From Roseiarcus sp963781895 (lineage in GTDB: Bacteria; Pseudomonadota; Alphaproteobacteria; Rhizobiales; Beijerinckiaceae): DNA of 64,000 nt. Positions 34,816 to 44,414 of the stretch are shown here, piece by piece. Made by a program: the position numbers and the translations under genes. The notes beneath the pieces were generated by a model. That model was not told the DNA's origin. It was given only the letters and a program-made list of their open reading frames with translations, and searched no databases. Each line of letters starts with the position of its first letter. Within the stretch, counting starts at the first letter, position 1. The DNA lies in NCBI GenBank assembly GCA_963781895.1, contig CAWAIM010000054.1, positions 205,384 through 269,383 on the forward strand, written 5' to 3'.

Positions 34816-35622
34816 ATGAGCGGCCGGAGCCCTCCCTCCCGCCTTGCGCCGGCCGCGCGCGATATCGCCGCCGCCTTGGGCTTCTTCACCCGGCTGCCTC
34901 TGGCCGCCGCCGAGGGCGGCCGATCTTGGATTTCAACCGCATCGCCTGGGCGGCGCCGGTCGCGGGAGCGATCGTCGGCCTCGTCGGCTCGGGCGTCCTG
35001 GCGTTGACGCAGCCGCTCGGACTGCCGCCGCTGTTTCGCGCCGGCCTGGCGACGGCCGCGCTGGTCGCCGCCACCGGCGCGCTGCACGAGGACGGGCTCG
35101 CCGACGTGGCGGACGGCTTCGGCGGCGGCGCCAGCCGCGCTCGCAAGCTCGAGATCATGCGCGACAGCCGCATCGGCGCCTACGGCGCGATCGCTCTGAC
35201 GCTGGCGCTCATGCTTCGCGTCGGCGCGCTGGCCGCGGCCCTCGCCGACGGCTTCTGGGGCGCCGCCGGGGCGCTGATCCTTGTTTCCGCCGTCTCGCGC
35301 GCCGGCGCGCTGGCGCCGCTGGCGCTGCTCGGGCCGGCTCGCTCCGACGGCGCGGGCGCCGCCGCCGGACGCGTGAAGGCGCGGGCCTTCGCCGCCGCCT
35401 GGGGCGCGGCCCTCGTCATCGCCGTCATGCTCGGCGCGATCGCGGTCGGCCTCGGGCGCGCCGTCGGCCGCTCTCGCCGCCGGCGCGATCGGCGCCGCGG
35501 CGATGACGGCGCTGGCGCAGCGGCAGATCGGCGGCCAGACCGGCGACGTCGCCGGCGCCGCGCAGCAATGGAGCGAGATCGCCGCCTGGTGCGGGGTTCT
35601 CATCGGCCATTCGGCGGCCTAG
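34816..35622 (+). CDS. cobS: Adenosylcobinamide-GDP ribazoletransferase CobS (two frameshifts)
   Basis: About 268 residues. It joins adenosylcobinamide-GDP and alpha-ribazole in the last stage of cobalamin assembly at the membrane. Blocks: DIAAALGFFTRLPL, ALHEDGLADVADGFGGG (metal-binding), KLEIMRDSRIGAYGAIAL, and RQIGGQTGDVAGAAQQWSE. Hydrophobic helices run between them. Shifts near 34921 and 35466. Its usual partner cobT would be divergent and is not found here. It is followed after three bases by the DUF1289 gene. Confidence 0.87.
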
Positions 35623-35625
35623 ACC

Positions 35626-35870
35626 ATGCCCATGTCCGCTCCCGCGATTTCGACCCCGTGCGTCAGGGTCTGCGTCGTCGATCCCGTGTCCGAACTTTGC
35701 ATCGGTTGCGGCCGAACGGTCGCGGAGATCGCGGCCTGGCCGGAATTGAGCGAGGCCGAACGCGGCGCCATCATCGCCACGCTCGACGAACGCATGCGCG
35801 CCGCGCGCTCGCGCTCGGCGCGCGGCGGCCGTCGCCGGCCGACGCCCGGCCGCGGCGCGGGGATCGCTGA
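35626..35870 (+). CDS. DUF1289 small Cys-rich protein (probable frameshift at end)
   Basis: About 80 residues. STPCVRVCVVDPVSELCIGCGRTVAEIAAW holds the four conserved Cys of DUF1289, likely a metal-binding fold; LSEAERGAIIATLDER follows. In the raw frame it reads on far into the next gene. A one-base correction after residue 65 ends it at the TGA at 35868, overlapping the next start as TGATG, the arrangement expected in this conserved neighbourhood. Confidence 0.72.
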
Positions 35871-36553
35871 TGCGCCTGATCGCGCCTCTCCTGATCCTCG
35901 CGGCGGCCCTTGGCCTACTGCTGTCGGTTCCGCCGAAGGCGACCGTGTTCGGGCTCGATCACCGGACATTCGCGGCCGCGGCGACGCTGGCCGCGCTTCT
36001 GGTTTCCATTCTGAGCTGGGCCCGGCCGGCCGACATCGCGCGCGTCGCCGGCGCGGCCGCGGTTTGGGCGGCGTTGCTGATCGCGCTGACGGGCGTCTAC
36101 GCCTACCGGTTCCAGGCTTTTGATTTCGCTGGACGCGTCGAGGCCGAGCTCTTCCCCTCCGAGCCGCGGATCGGGCAAGGCGGCGAGGTGATCGTCAATC
36201 GTCGATTTGGCGGCGAATTCGCCATCGCCGCCAAGGTCAACGGCGCGCGCGTGACCTTTCTTTTCGACACCGGCGCTTCGGTTGTCGTTCTCACCGCCGC
36301 CGACGCGCGCAAGGCCGGCGTCAACAGCGGCGACCTCGACTACGACGTCCCTGTCGGCACGGCCAACGGATCGGCTCTGGCGGCGGAGGTCGATCTCGAT
36401 CGGGTCGCGGTCGGGCCGATCGTCATGCGCAAGGTGCGCGCGCTCGTCGCCCGTCCCGGGGCGTTGGAGGAAAGTCTGCTCGGCATGAGCTTTCTCGAGC
36501 GGCTGCGCGGCTACGCCGTCGAGCGCGGCCGCCTGGTCCTGACCGCGAAATAA
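35870..36553 (+). CDS. Membrane-anchored retropepsin-like aspartic protease (clan AA, TIGR02281 type)
   Basis: 227 residues, unbroken. Three N-terminal membrane segments (about 3-21, 33-50, 57-79) are followed by a soluble domain with FLFDTGASVVVLT; Asp133-Thr-Gly-Ala is the single active-site motif of a retropepsin-like monomer, so it should act as a dimer. LLGMSFLERLRGYAVERGRLVL is the usual C-terminus. The start ATG overlaps the preceding stop. The substrate is unknown; the protease faces the periplasm by helix count. Confidence 0.85.
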   Translation: MRLIAPLLILAAALGLLLSVPPKATVFGLDHRTFAAAATLAALLVSILSWARPADIARVAGAAAVWAALLIALTGVYAYRFQAFDFAGRVEAELFPSEPRIGQGGEVIVNRRFGGEFAIAAKVNGARVTFLFDTGASVVVLTAADARKAGVNSGDLDYDVPVGTANGSALAAEVDLDRVAVGPIVMRKVRALVARPGALEESLLGMSFLERLRGYAVERGRLVLTAK

Positions 36554-36575
36554 GGGATCGCGAAATCGGCGCCGC

Positions 36576-37589
36576 CTACTCCGCCGCCGCCGCGATCACG
36601 CCCTCCGCGCTTCGCCCGACGCACGCCACGGCCGCGCGCAGGACGTCAAGCCCGCGCCGCCGCGCATGGCGTCGCTTGCGAGCATGCGCCGAAAAGCGCG
36701 CGCGCCGGGCCGGCCCGCGAACAGACCGAGCAAGTGGCGGGCATAGTCGTGCAAACGCTCGCCGCGCGCCAACCCCAGCGCGATGGTCGGCATGAAGGCT
36801 TCGAGGGCCTCGAAGGCGTCGCCGACCGGCGCCTGACCGAATAGGACGGGGTCGACGCCGATCAGCAGCTCCGGGTTCTGGTACGCGGCGCGCCCGAGCA
36901 TCACTCCGTCGACGTGGCAAGGGGCGCCACCGCGTCGTCGAGATCGGCGACGCCGCCATTGATGCCGATGGCCAGTGCGGAAGCGCGCTTTGAGTCGTAG
37001 ACGAGCGGGTAGTCGAGCGGCGGCACCTCGCGGTTGTCCTTGGGGCTCAGTCCGTCGAGCAACGCCTTGCGCGCATGAACGATCGCGCCGCGCGCCGGCC
37101 GTCATGACGGCGTCGGCGAGGGCACCGAGGGCTTCGCGCGGCGTCTGTTCGTCGACACCGAGGCGGCATTTGACGGTGACCGGAATCCGCACCGCTCCGC
37201 TTCATCGCGGCGACGCAGTCGCGGACCAATTCCGGCTCGCGCATCAGGCAGGCGCCGAAGCGTCCGCTGACTGGACGCGGTCGACGGACAGCCAACGTTG
37301 AGATTGATTTCGTCGTAGCCGAATCGGCGCCGATGCGCGCGGCCGTCGGCGAGCTTCGCGGGGTCCGCTCCACCCAAGCTGCAGCGCGACGGACGTCCGC
37401 GCGGCGAAGCCAATCAGCCGCCGCGCGGTGCCGCAACAGGACAGCGTCCGCCGTGACCATCTCGGTGTAAAGCAGCGCGCGCCGGGTCAGCAGCCGGTGG
37501 AACTATCGGCAGTGGCGGTCGGTCCAGTCCATCATCGGCGCAACGAACAAAACTGGGTACTGGGAGCTGCCATCAACTCGAAGCATCAT
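36576..37589 (-). pseudogene. dusA: tRNA-dihydrouridine synthase DusA, disrupted
   Basis: About 337 residues would be encoded. The N-terminus PVLFVAPMMDWTDRHCR and FHRLLTRRALLYTEMVTADAV are typical of DusA, but a TAG stands between them where Tyr (TAC) is expected. YDEINLNVGCPS, GRFGACLMREPELVRD, PVTVKCRLGVDEQTP, HVDGVMLGRAAYQNP and LHDYARHLLGLFAGRPGAR can be found in different frames, so at least six shifts are needed. It reduces uridine 20/20a in tRNA when intact. Either this patch is badly sequenced or the gene is dead; Dus enzymes are dispensable, so decay is possible here. Confidence 0.75.
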
Positions 37590-37610
37590 TCTTGTGCGCG
37601 ACTATGGCGA

Positions 37611-38057
37611 TCAAGCGGATATGCGGCGGAGACGGCCTTTTATCCTCAATCCGTCACGCATGTTGAGGCCCAGAAGGGTGATGTTCGCCGCCCCTGCCGT
37701 CAGTTCGAGCGCCTGCACCGCGTAGAAGGCGCTGTCGAACTCGGCATGACTGGCCTTGTAGGCAAGGAACAACGCCGCCGGGATGAGAATCAGGATGCCG
37801 TTCGCCGCAATGAACGGCATGCGCTTTGCCTTGGTTCCGACGAGCCCGGCTCGCCGTCCCTTGGCCAATGCGAATCCCGATCCTCCTACCGCAGCCAGCG
37901 CCGGGATCAGAAGAAGGAAGCCCCACGGAATGGCCGTCTTGACTGCTATCACTGCCGCCTCGGAGGCGAACAACTCGGAAAGGACGGTCGAGAGCCAAAA
38001 GGTCGTGATCGTGAGGAGCGCGACCGCGCCTGCGACCGGGTGGATGATCTTGTTCAT
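37611..38057 (-). CDS. Four-helix membrane protein next to MarR regulator
   Basis: 148 residues, function unknown. It has four hydrophobic segments: VAGAVALLTITTFWLSTV, AIPWGFLLLIPALAAVGGSG, MPFIAANGILILIPAALFLAY and FYAVQALELTAGAANITLLG. ATG 38057 lies behind AGGAGA. A conserved look to the loops (KGRRAGLVGTKAKRM) suggests a real family, which I cannot name. It is divergent from marR with two operator-like palindromes between, so it is probably regulated by MarR together with the b561 gene. Confidence 0.72.
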   Translation of the reverse strand: MNKIIHPVAGAVALLTITTFWLSTVLSELFASEAAVIAVKTAIPWGFLLLIPALAAVGGSGFALAKGRRAGLVGTKAKRMPFIAANGILILIPAALFLAYKASHAEFDSAFYAVQALELTAGAANITLLGLNMRDGLRIKGRLRRISA

Positions 38058-38075
38058 AGTTCTCCTGTCCCTATA

Positions 38076-38091
38076 TGACATCATGGTGACA
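38076..38091. promoter_or_regulatory. Second, imperfect MarR operator candidate
   Basis: TGACATCATGGTGACA is an imperfect palindrome (12 of 16 positions) containing the same TGACATCAT half as the stronger site at 38114-38135. It lies 18 bp in front of the divergent membrane-protein gene. Confidence 0.4.
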
Positions 38092-38113
38092 ATTTGACCT
38101 GATACTCTTAGAG

Positions 38114-38135
38114 ATTTGACATCATAATGTCAAAT
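38114..38135. promoter_or_regulatory. MarR operator candidate, perfect inverted repeat
   Basis: The arms ATTTGACAT and ATGTCAAAT are perfect nine-base complements separated by CATA. The site ends 17 bp before the marR start, the classic place for autorepression. Confidence 0.7.
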
Positions 38136-38152
38136 AGATATCGTGATGCCAA

Positions 38153-38623
38153 ATGAGCAAGACACAACGCACCCCGGTCGGAGACGCCTTGACCGACCTC
38201 ATCCTGACGCTGTTCCGGGTGAACAACCTGATATTGACTTGGGGCGACAGGCTCGTTGCGCCGTTCGGCCTGACCAGCGCCCGCTGGCAGATCCTTGGCG
38301 CGATCGTGTTCGCGGAGAGGCCGCAGCCTGTGGCGTGGCTCGCCCGCGATCTTGGCGCTAACCGTCAGAATGTGCAGCGCCTCGTCAACGACCTGCACAA
38401 GGAAGGGCTGGTCGTGTTCGAACCGAACCCGCACCACCGACGTGCGCAACTTGTCGTGCTCACGGAGAAGGGGCAGCAGGTCTATGACGCAGCTGTAGGA
38501 ACCTATTATCCGAAGGCGGACGCGCTGGCCGAGGGTCTTTCAGAGTCAGACATCAAAACCGCGCACCGCGTCATGGTTGCGCTGCGGAAAAAACTTGAGG
38601 GAGAGAATGATGCTAAAGAGTAA
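38153..38623 (+). CDS. MarR-family transcriptional regulator
   Basis: 156 residues. A winged helix occupies about residues 40-110: SARWQILGAIVFAERPQPVA, LARDLGANRQNVQRLVNDL (recognition helix) and GLVVFEPNPHHRRAQLVVLT (wing). Helices at both ends would form the dimer. The signal it senses is unknown. It overlaps the cytochrome b561 start by 17 bp. Confidence 0.9.
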   Translation: MSKTQRTPVGDALTDLILTLFRVNNLILTWGDRLVAPFGLTSARWQILGAIVFAERPQPVAWLARDLGANRQNVQRLVNDLHKEGLVVFEPNPHHRRAQLVVLTEKGQQVYDAAVGTYYPKADALAEGLSESDIKTAHRVMVALRKKLEGENDAKE

Positions 38624-39154
38624 ATCTCACCTCTATGGGCCGGTGGCGGTTTCGATTCACTGGATCAGCGCCGTTTTGATCCTGGCCTTGCTCGGCTCCG
38701 GCTTCCAAGCTGGCAGCGCCATGGACCCGGCTGCCAAGTCGGCATTCCTTCGCGTCCACATTCCTATGGCCATCTTTGTCTTGCTCCTGACCGTCGTCCG
38801 CATCTTGTGGTGGTGGCGCTTCGACCTGAAGCCTCAGCCTGTTCAAGGATCACCCGCATGACAGGAGCGTCTGGCGCGCGCGGTGCATGTCGCCATTTAC
38901 ATTGTCATCCTCTGGTTGCCAGCGGCATCGGAATGATGGTGCTTAGCGGTGCCGCTCCTACGTCTTCGGTGTTGTTTCTGCGGCACGCTGTCAATTTTCA
39001 CGACTATCTGCTCCGGGTGCCGCATGACCTTGGAGCAAACCTTCTGTTCGCTTTGCTGGCGGCGCACATCGGAGCGGCTCTCTATCATCATTTCATCCTG
39101 TGGCCAACGGTTAGTAATCTTGCGCATGTGGTAGAACTCGTTAACAGAGGGTAG
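38607..39154 (+). CDS. Cytochrome b561-type membrane protein (in-frame stop plus frameshift)
   Basis: About 182 residues. Four membrane helices and the haem-ligand His pattern of bacterial b561 are seen: SIHWISAVLILALLGSGF, LRVHIPMAIFVLLLTVVRIL, HVAIYIVILW, FHDYLLRVPHDLGANLLFAL and AAHIGAALYHHF. It would carry electrons from the quinol pool or to superoxide. At 38861 a TGA stands where Trp (SPAWQERLAR) is expected, and a shift occurs near 38920 before ASGIGMMVLSG. ATG 38607 follows GAGGGAGAG. Confidence 0.72.
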
Positions 39155-39352
39155 TCTAGGAGTACTTGGAAACGCCAGAAATCAGACCGCTGCTCTGAAA
39201 TTATATAGCGGGCCACAATTAGATAGCGGTTCTCAGTTTCATTCTTGTCCGCGCGCCGGCAGTGTCAGCATGAAAACTGAGCGAGCCGACGAACACTTGG
39301 TCGCCGGTTATGCGGCGCCTTTGCACCTGGCTGTCCGCGAAACAAAACCGCG
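39155..39352. other. Convergent gap between b561 and LacI regulator
   Basis: About 200 bp, more A+T-rich than average, with no gene and no clear terminator hairpin. Confidence 0.3.
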
Positions 39353-40385
39353 CTAAATATTTTCCGGAGTGTAGATTTCGAAAGGCAGCAGCCGTTGAAC
39401 GGGCTCACCGCTGCGTCTCGCCGGCCGTCACGGTGGTCTGCAATTCCACCGTCGTTTCGGCGAGCGACTTGATCGGATGCGAGAGAGAACGTCGACGACG
39501 CCGTCGAGGGTTCGGACCGCGCCTCGGGGGTCAAATCGAGGCCGACCACGTTGACGGTCTTCGCCAACCCGGTCGCGTCCTCGCGAAGCGCCCGCAACAC
39601 GCCGGACTTTCCGCCGCCCGCGTATGAACAGTCCGACGCGGTCCGGGGTGTGGTGCAGGAGGTCGAGCGTGCTTTGGCAGGGGTACTTCGATCTTGAAGG
39701 TCGTGACGGCGTCGAGCACCTGGAATTCGGTCGCGCGCTCCCGAAAATACGAACGGAAGCGAATCCGCACATGTCCTGGCACAGATAGCGATGATTGCCG
39801 ACGAAGACGGCGATCTTCCCGGGTCTCGCATAGTTTGTCATCGCCCAGCCGTGGTCGCCCCGAACTTCCAGTTGTCGAGGCCGACATAGCCCGCCCGCGC
39901 CGGCGCCGTCAGGTCGGAGATCACGGCGACGACAGGAACGCGATTGGCTTCAGACGCTCGATCGCCTCGGTTATCCGTGATGATCGACGGTCACGACCGC
40001 GATCGCGTCGACGTCGCGGCCGAGCTTGAGCAAGCGCTCGGCGGTGGCCTCGGGCGAGAGATCATCCGGATGCTCGACCACCGCTTCGCCTCGCACGGCC
40101 GATGACGCGAGCGTCGCCGCCTTCAGTTCGTTGCCGATCTCTGGTACAGCCAGCGGCCCTGCTGCTGCATCAGGAAGCCGAACGTGCGCCGCGGCGTCTC
40201 GGCCTGTGTGCGCACTCGCAGAGCTCTGGCCGCATAGAACCCAAGAGTCTCGGCAGCCTCCACGACCTGCCGAGCCGTGGCCTTGCGGACCGGCTGCTTC
40301 CCGCCCAGCACGCGATTGACGGTGGCGACGCTGACCTGCGCCGCGGCGGCGACGTCGGCGATAGTCGGGCGGCGACTGGCGGGGG
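39353..40385 (-). pseudogene. LacI-family regulator of a sugar/polyol cluster, 5'-truncated and frameshifted
   Basis: About 340 residues could be rebuilt. The helix-turn-helix is intact: RRPTIADVAAAAQVSVATVN, then RVLGGKQPVRKATARQVVEA. The sugar-binding domain appears in pieces (AERLLKLGRDVDAIAVVTVD, RYLCQDMCGFA, VLDAVTTFKIEVPL, STLDLLHHTPDRVGLFI, GVLRALREDATGLAKTVNVV, HPIKSLAETTVELQTT, QRLLPFEIYTPENI at the end). It needs many shifts. It lacks a start codon: the frame meets the 5' end of a divergent isomerase gene at 40385 with no intergenic DNA. Confidence 0.7.
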
Positions 40386-41159
40386 CGCTACCCCGAGCGC
40401 ATCGCCAGCTTCAAGAAGGCGCTCAAGGACCACGGCGTGAAGATCGCTTCGCTCCTGCCGATGTACCGCTGGGCGAGCCCGCACGAGGACGAACGCCAGA
40501 CGGCGGTGCGCTACTGGAAGAAGGCGATCGAGATCGCCGTCGAGATGGGCGTCGATACGATGAATTCCGAATTCGGCCGCGGCCCCTCGCCCGATCGCGG
40601 ACACTCGGCCAACTGCTGCGGCGGCCGGTTCACGCACGAGTTCCAGCGAGGCGGCTTGGTGGCGCTCGATGGAGGAGCTCGTCCCCGTGCTCGAGAAGGA
40701 GGGCGTCCAGCTCAACATCGAGCCGCATCCGGAGGACTGGTGCGAAACGCTTCATCCGGCCGTCGACATGATCCGGATGGTCGGCTCCAAAGCCGTCAAG
40801 TTCCTCTACTGCGCGCCGCACACTTTCTATTTCGGCGATGACATACCGAAGATGATTTCGAGACGCGGGGCCCTGATCGCGCATGTCCACGTGGCCGACA
40901 CTTACAACCATAAGGCCTCGTCCGGCTTGCGTTACATCTGCAATCCGCCCGGCGCGAAGGTCACGATCCACCAGCACATGGACATCGGCCAGGGCGAGGT
41001 GAACTGGGACCAGTTCTTCTCCTCGCTCGCCGCGGTCGGCTTCGACGGGATCATGACGTCCTGCGTCTTCGCCTGGGAGGAGCGCGCCGACGAACTTCTG
41101 GCCGCTTCATGCGCGAGACGATGCAGAGCTACGTCGACAAGCACTGGGGGCGGAAATGA
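40386..41159 (+). pseudogene. Sugar phosphate isomerase/epimerase (TIM barrel), 5'-truncated and frameshifted
   Basis: The gene begins abruptly with RYPERIASFKKALKDHGVKI at the junction with the LacI gene; an estimated 40-60 N-terminal residues are missing. The rest has xylose-isomerase-like barrel features: SLLPMYRWASPHEDERQTAV, GVDTMNSEFGRGPSPDRGHS, VQLNIEPHPEDWCETLHPAV (metal Glu), FLYCAPHTFYFGDD, IAHVHVADTYNHKAS and GFDGIMTSCVFAWEE. Shifts lie near 40620-40670 and 41098; corrected, it ends YVDKHWGRK at 41159. It resembles isomerases of inositol-type clusters; the substrate is not known. Confidence 0.68.
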
Positions 41160-41306
41160 GCCGAGCCCCGCATTCCGATGAGGGCGCCGCCGCTTCGCCA
41201 ATGCGCCGCTGCGCGCCGACGCTGGAGGACGGATCGACGCCCACGAAAACCTGTCGTCGCCGCTGCGCGACGTGCGATTTCACCCTCCAATGGAAGGCTG
41301 AGAAAG

Positions 41307-42482
41307 ATGTTGAATGGAGAAAAACTGATCGAGCGTCCGCTCCGTTGGGGAATGGTCGGGGGCGGACGGACCGGCCAGGTCGGCTACAAGCACCGCACCG
41401 GCGCCCTTCGGGACAACACCGCTTACAACTTGGTCTGCGGCGCCTTCGACATCGACGCAGCGCGCGGCAAGGACTTCGGCACGAAGCTCGGCGTTGACGA
41501 AGCTCGCCTCTATCCCGACTACAAGTCGATGATCGCCGCAGAGACCAAACGCAAGGACGGCGTCGAGGTCGTCACCATCGCCACGCCGAACTTCACTCAC
41601 TACGAGATCACCAAGGCCTGCCTCGAGGCCGGGTTACACGTGATCTGCGAAAAGCCGCTCTTCTTCACTGTCAAGGAATGCCAGGAGATCGAGAAGCTGG
41701 CCGGCAAGAAGGGTCTAATCGTCGGCGTCACCTACGGATTCACTGGTCACCCGCTGGTTCACCAGATGGCCGCGATGGTCAAGAAGGGCGCGCTCGGCGA
41801 CATCCGCGTGGTCGATCTGCAGTATACCCACGGCTTCAACTCTGGCGATGACGCCAATGCCTCCGAGGCGCAGAGGTGGCGCACAAACCCGAAGACCTCG
41901 GGCCCAACCTTCGTGCTCGGCGATATCGGTACGCACATCTACTACCTGTCCGAAATCGTCCTGCCGCACATGAAGATCGAAAAGCTGCTGTGCGACCGCC
42001 AGTCCTTCATCAAGTCGCGAGCCCCGCTCGAGGACAACGCCTGTGTGCTGACGCATTACGACAATGGCGCGGTCGGGCGGCTCTGGGTGTCGTCGGTCAA
42101 TGCGGGCAACATGGGCAGCCAGCGGTACCGCTTCGTCGGCTCGAAGGCCTCCGTCGAATGGTCGGACGCGCATCCCGATCAGTTGATCTACGAGGTCCAG
42201 GGCCAGCCGAACCAGATCATGCACCACGGCATGCCCTATCTCGAAAAGGAAAGCCTCGCGATCGATCGCATGGGAGCTCTTCACACGGAAGGCCTCGGCG
42301 ATAGTTGGGCCAACATCTATCTCTGGATCGCCCAGGCGATCGACGCCAGGCGGCGCGGGGACGAGGCGTTCCTGAAGACCCATCATTACCCTGGCATCGA
42401 GGCCGGGACCGAAGGCGTGCGCTGGCTCGAGAACTGCGTCCGCTCGGCGGACGGCGGCTCGATCTGGGTCGATTACCAGTAA
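41307..42482 (+). CDS. Gfo/Idh/MocA-family NAD(P)-dependent oxidoreductase
   Basis: 391 residues, unbroken. The Rossmann motif is RWGMVGGGRTGQVGYKH near residue 13. The family motif is VICEKPLFFTVKECQEI (Glu-Lys-Pro). The C-terminal barrel-like domain holds GPTFVLGDIGTHIYYLSEIV with the His proposed as catalytic. It oxidises an alcohol group of a sugar or inositol. ATG 41307 gives the natural N-terminus MLNGEKLIERPLRW; a longer reading is not supported. The 147 bp before it contain only a fragmentary open frame. It is followed by two more isomerase genes and iolC. Confidence 0.9.
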   Translation: MLNGEKLIERPLRWGMVGGGRTGQVGYKHRTGALRDNTAYNLVCGAFDIDAARGKDFGTKLGVDEARLYPDYKSMIAAETKRKDGVEVVTIATPNFTHYEITKACLEAGLHVICEKPLFFTVKECQEIEKLAGKKGLIVGVTYGFTGHPLVHQMAAMVKKGALGDIRVVDLQYTHGFNSGDDANASEAQRWRTNPKTSGPTFVLGDIGTHIYYLSEIVLPHMKIEKLLCDRQSFIKSRAPLEDNACVLTHYDNGAVGRLWVSSVNAGNMGSQRYRFVGSKASVEWSDAHPDQLIYEVQGQPNQIMHHGMPYLEKESLAIDRMGALHTEGLGDSWANIYLWIAQAIDARRRGDEAFLKTHHYPGIEAGTEGVRWLENCVRSADGGSIWVDYQ

Positions 42483-42506
42483 CCGCCCGGAACAAGGACA
42501 CATAAT

Positions 42507-43449
42507 ATGAAACTCTCCATCTGCACCGACGTCATGGGCGGCCTGTCCTTCACGGACATGCTCGACAAATGCGTGGCTCTGGGCGTCGAAGGCGTCGAGA
42601 TGACCGGCGGCGGCTGGTCCAAGGGACCGCACTTTCGCGCCGACGAGCTTCTGGCTGACAAAGGCTTGCTGAAGACCAAGCTGAAAGAAATCGAAGCCCG
42701 CGGTCTTGAGATAGCCGCGTTGAACTGCTCGGCCAATCCGCTCGATCCGGGCCCAATGGCGCGAACGTCACCGCAAGGAGATGGAACAGACCATCCGTTT
42801 GGCTGGTGAGATCGGCGTCAAGAAGATCGTCACCATGTCCGGTCTTCCCGCCGCCGCTCCGGGCGACAGCGTGCCGAACTGGCTCGTCTACACGAAAAGT
42901 TGGCCCGACGAGATGCCCGAACGCGATCGCTACCAGTGGGAAGACTGCGCCTTCCCCCTCTGGCGCCGTCTCGTGAAGCTCGCCGACGAGGTCGGTGTCG
43001 AGAAATACGCGCTCGAGAATTTCTCTGCGATGCTCGTGTGGAGCCCCGAGACGCTGTTCCGGCTTCGCAACGAAGTGGGACCGAAGGTCGGCATGAACCT
43101 CGACCCGTCCCACCTGTTCTGGAAAGGCGCGGATCCGATCGCCAGCGCGCGCGCGCTCGGAAGCGCGATCCACCATTGCCACGGGAAGGACACCCGCATC
43201 GAGCGGGGGCTCGCCGACGTCAACGGCCTATTGGAGCTCAAGGGCGTCGACGACGTCGCCAACCGGTCCTGGAACTACGTCGCTGTCGGCGCGGGTCACG
43301 ACCTGCAGTGGTGGAAGGAGTTCTTCTCCGTCGTTCGCATGGTCGGGTACAACGGTTGGGTCAGCCTCGAGATGGAAGACTTCACGATGTCCACCGAAGC
43401 GGGCGTCCAGTCGTCCATCGACGCGCTCCAGGCGACCATCAGCCGGTAA
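42507..43449 (+). CDS. Sugar phosphate isomerase/epimerase (TIM barrel; one frameshift)
   Basis: About 314 residues. N-terminus MKLSICTDVMGGLSFTDMLD; then LEIAALNCSANPLDPG, RERHRKEMEQTIRLAGEIGV, KYALENFSAMLVWSPETLF (metal Glu), VGMNLDPSHLFWKGAD (Asp-Pro-Ser-His), AIHHCHGKDT and GWVSLEMEDFTMS (Glu). This is the metal site of AP-endonuclease-2/xylose-isomerase-like enzymes. A shift near 42756 separates residues 1-83 from the rest. It lies 24 bp behind the MocA-type dehydrogenase, so probably acts on its product. Confidence 0.85.
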
Positions 43450-43470
43450 GGGGGCGGGAAGAGCACTGAC

Positions 43471-44400
43471 ATGACCCTACCCGTCACCATAACTTGCGCG
43501 CCTTGCTGCTGGGGAGTGGACGAGGTGTCCAACCCGCACCTGCCCCGCTGGGAGCGCGTGCTGGACGAGGCTGCGGAGGCGGGCTTCGGCGGCCTGGAGC
43601 TCGGTCCGTACGGCTACATGCCGCTCGACGTGGCGCAGGTCGGAGCCGCGCTCGAAGCGCGCAGGCTCAGGATCGTGGCGGGCACGATCTTCGACGATCT
43701 GGTGAGCCCGCAGAACCTTGAGAACCTGCTGCGCCAGGCCGACGAAATCTGCACGCTCATTACCGCCCTGCCACGACCCGAGACGCATCCAGGCCAACGC
43801 TTCGCAGCGCCGTACCTGACCGTGATGGACTGGGGCCATGACGAGCGGGACTATGCGGCCGGCCATCCCGACCGCGCCCCGCGCCTCGGCCCCGAAGCTT
43901 GGGACGGCATGGTCGCCAACATCCGCGCCATTGCCGAACTGGCGCGCGACCGCCACGGCGTCCGTGCGGTTGTGCACCCGCACGCCGGCGGCTACATCGA
44001 GTTCGAGGATGAGCTCGATCGCGTCGCAGAGGACCTCCCGCAAGAAGTCGCCGGGCTCTGCCTCGACACCGGCCATATGGACTATTCCGGGATGGATCCG
44101 GTCGCGACCCTCCGGCGCTACGCCGACCGCGCCGACTATATCCACTTCAAGGACATCGACGACGCGAAATACACCGATGTCATGGGGCGCCACATCCGGT
44201 TCTTCGACGCCTGCGCTGAGGGCGTCATGTGCCCGATCGGCCGCGGTCGGATCGATTACTCTGGACTGCGCGAGCTGCTCGCCGAGATCGGCTACGGCGG
44301 ATACATCACCATCGAGCAGGAACGGGACCCCCGCAACACCGGCAGCGTCCTCGCAGACTTGGCCGCGAGCCGGGAGTTCCTCAGGAGAGCGGGCTTTTGA
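43471..44400 (+). CDS. Sugar phosphate isomerase/epimerase, IolE-like TIM barrel
   Basis: 309 residues, unbroken. ITCAPCCWGVDEVSNPHLPRW opens it as in IolE/IolH-like proteins. Barrel metal ligands are seen in RAVVHPHAGGYIEFEDELDR, GLCLDTGHMDYSG, YIHFKDIDDAKYTD and GYITIEQERDP. It may dehydrate or isomerise an inosose. Assignment as true IolE (inosose dehydratase) is possible but not proven. iolC begins 15 bp after it; the intergenic TTG could even extend iolC to overlap. Confidence 0.83.
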   Translation: MTLPVTITCAPCCWGVDEVSNPHLPRWERVLDEAAEAGFGGLELGPYGYMPLDVAQVGAALEARRLRIVAGTIFDDLVSPQNLENLLRQADEICTLITALPRPETHPGQRFAAPYLTVMDWGHDERDYAAGHPDRAPRLGPEAWDGMVANIRAIAELARDRHGVRAVVHPHAGGYIEFEDELDRVAEDLPQEVAGLCLDTGHMDYSGMDPVATLRRYADRADYIHFKDIDDAKYTDVMGRHIRFFDACAEGVMCPIGRGRIDYSGLRELLAEIGYGGYITIEQERDPRNTGSVLADLAASREFLRRAGF

Positions 44401-44414
44401 CTGGCCAGGGATTC

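Noticed and set aside
41160..41306. Possible extra gene between the truncated isomerase and the MocA-type dehydrogenase
   Set aside because: Only fragmentary frames (one ends FHPPMEG) with no family likeness; could be intergenic or damaged sequence.
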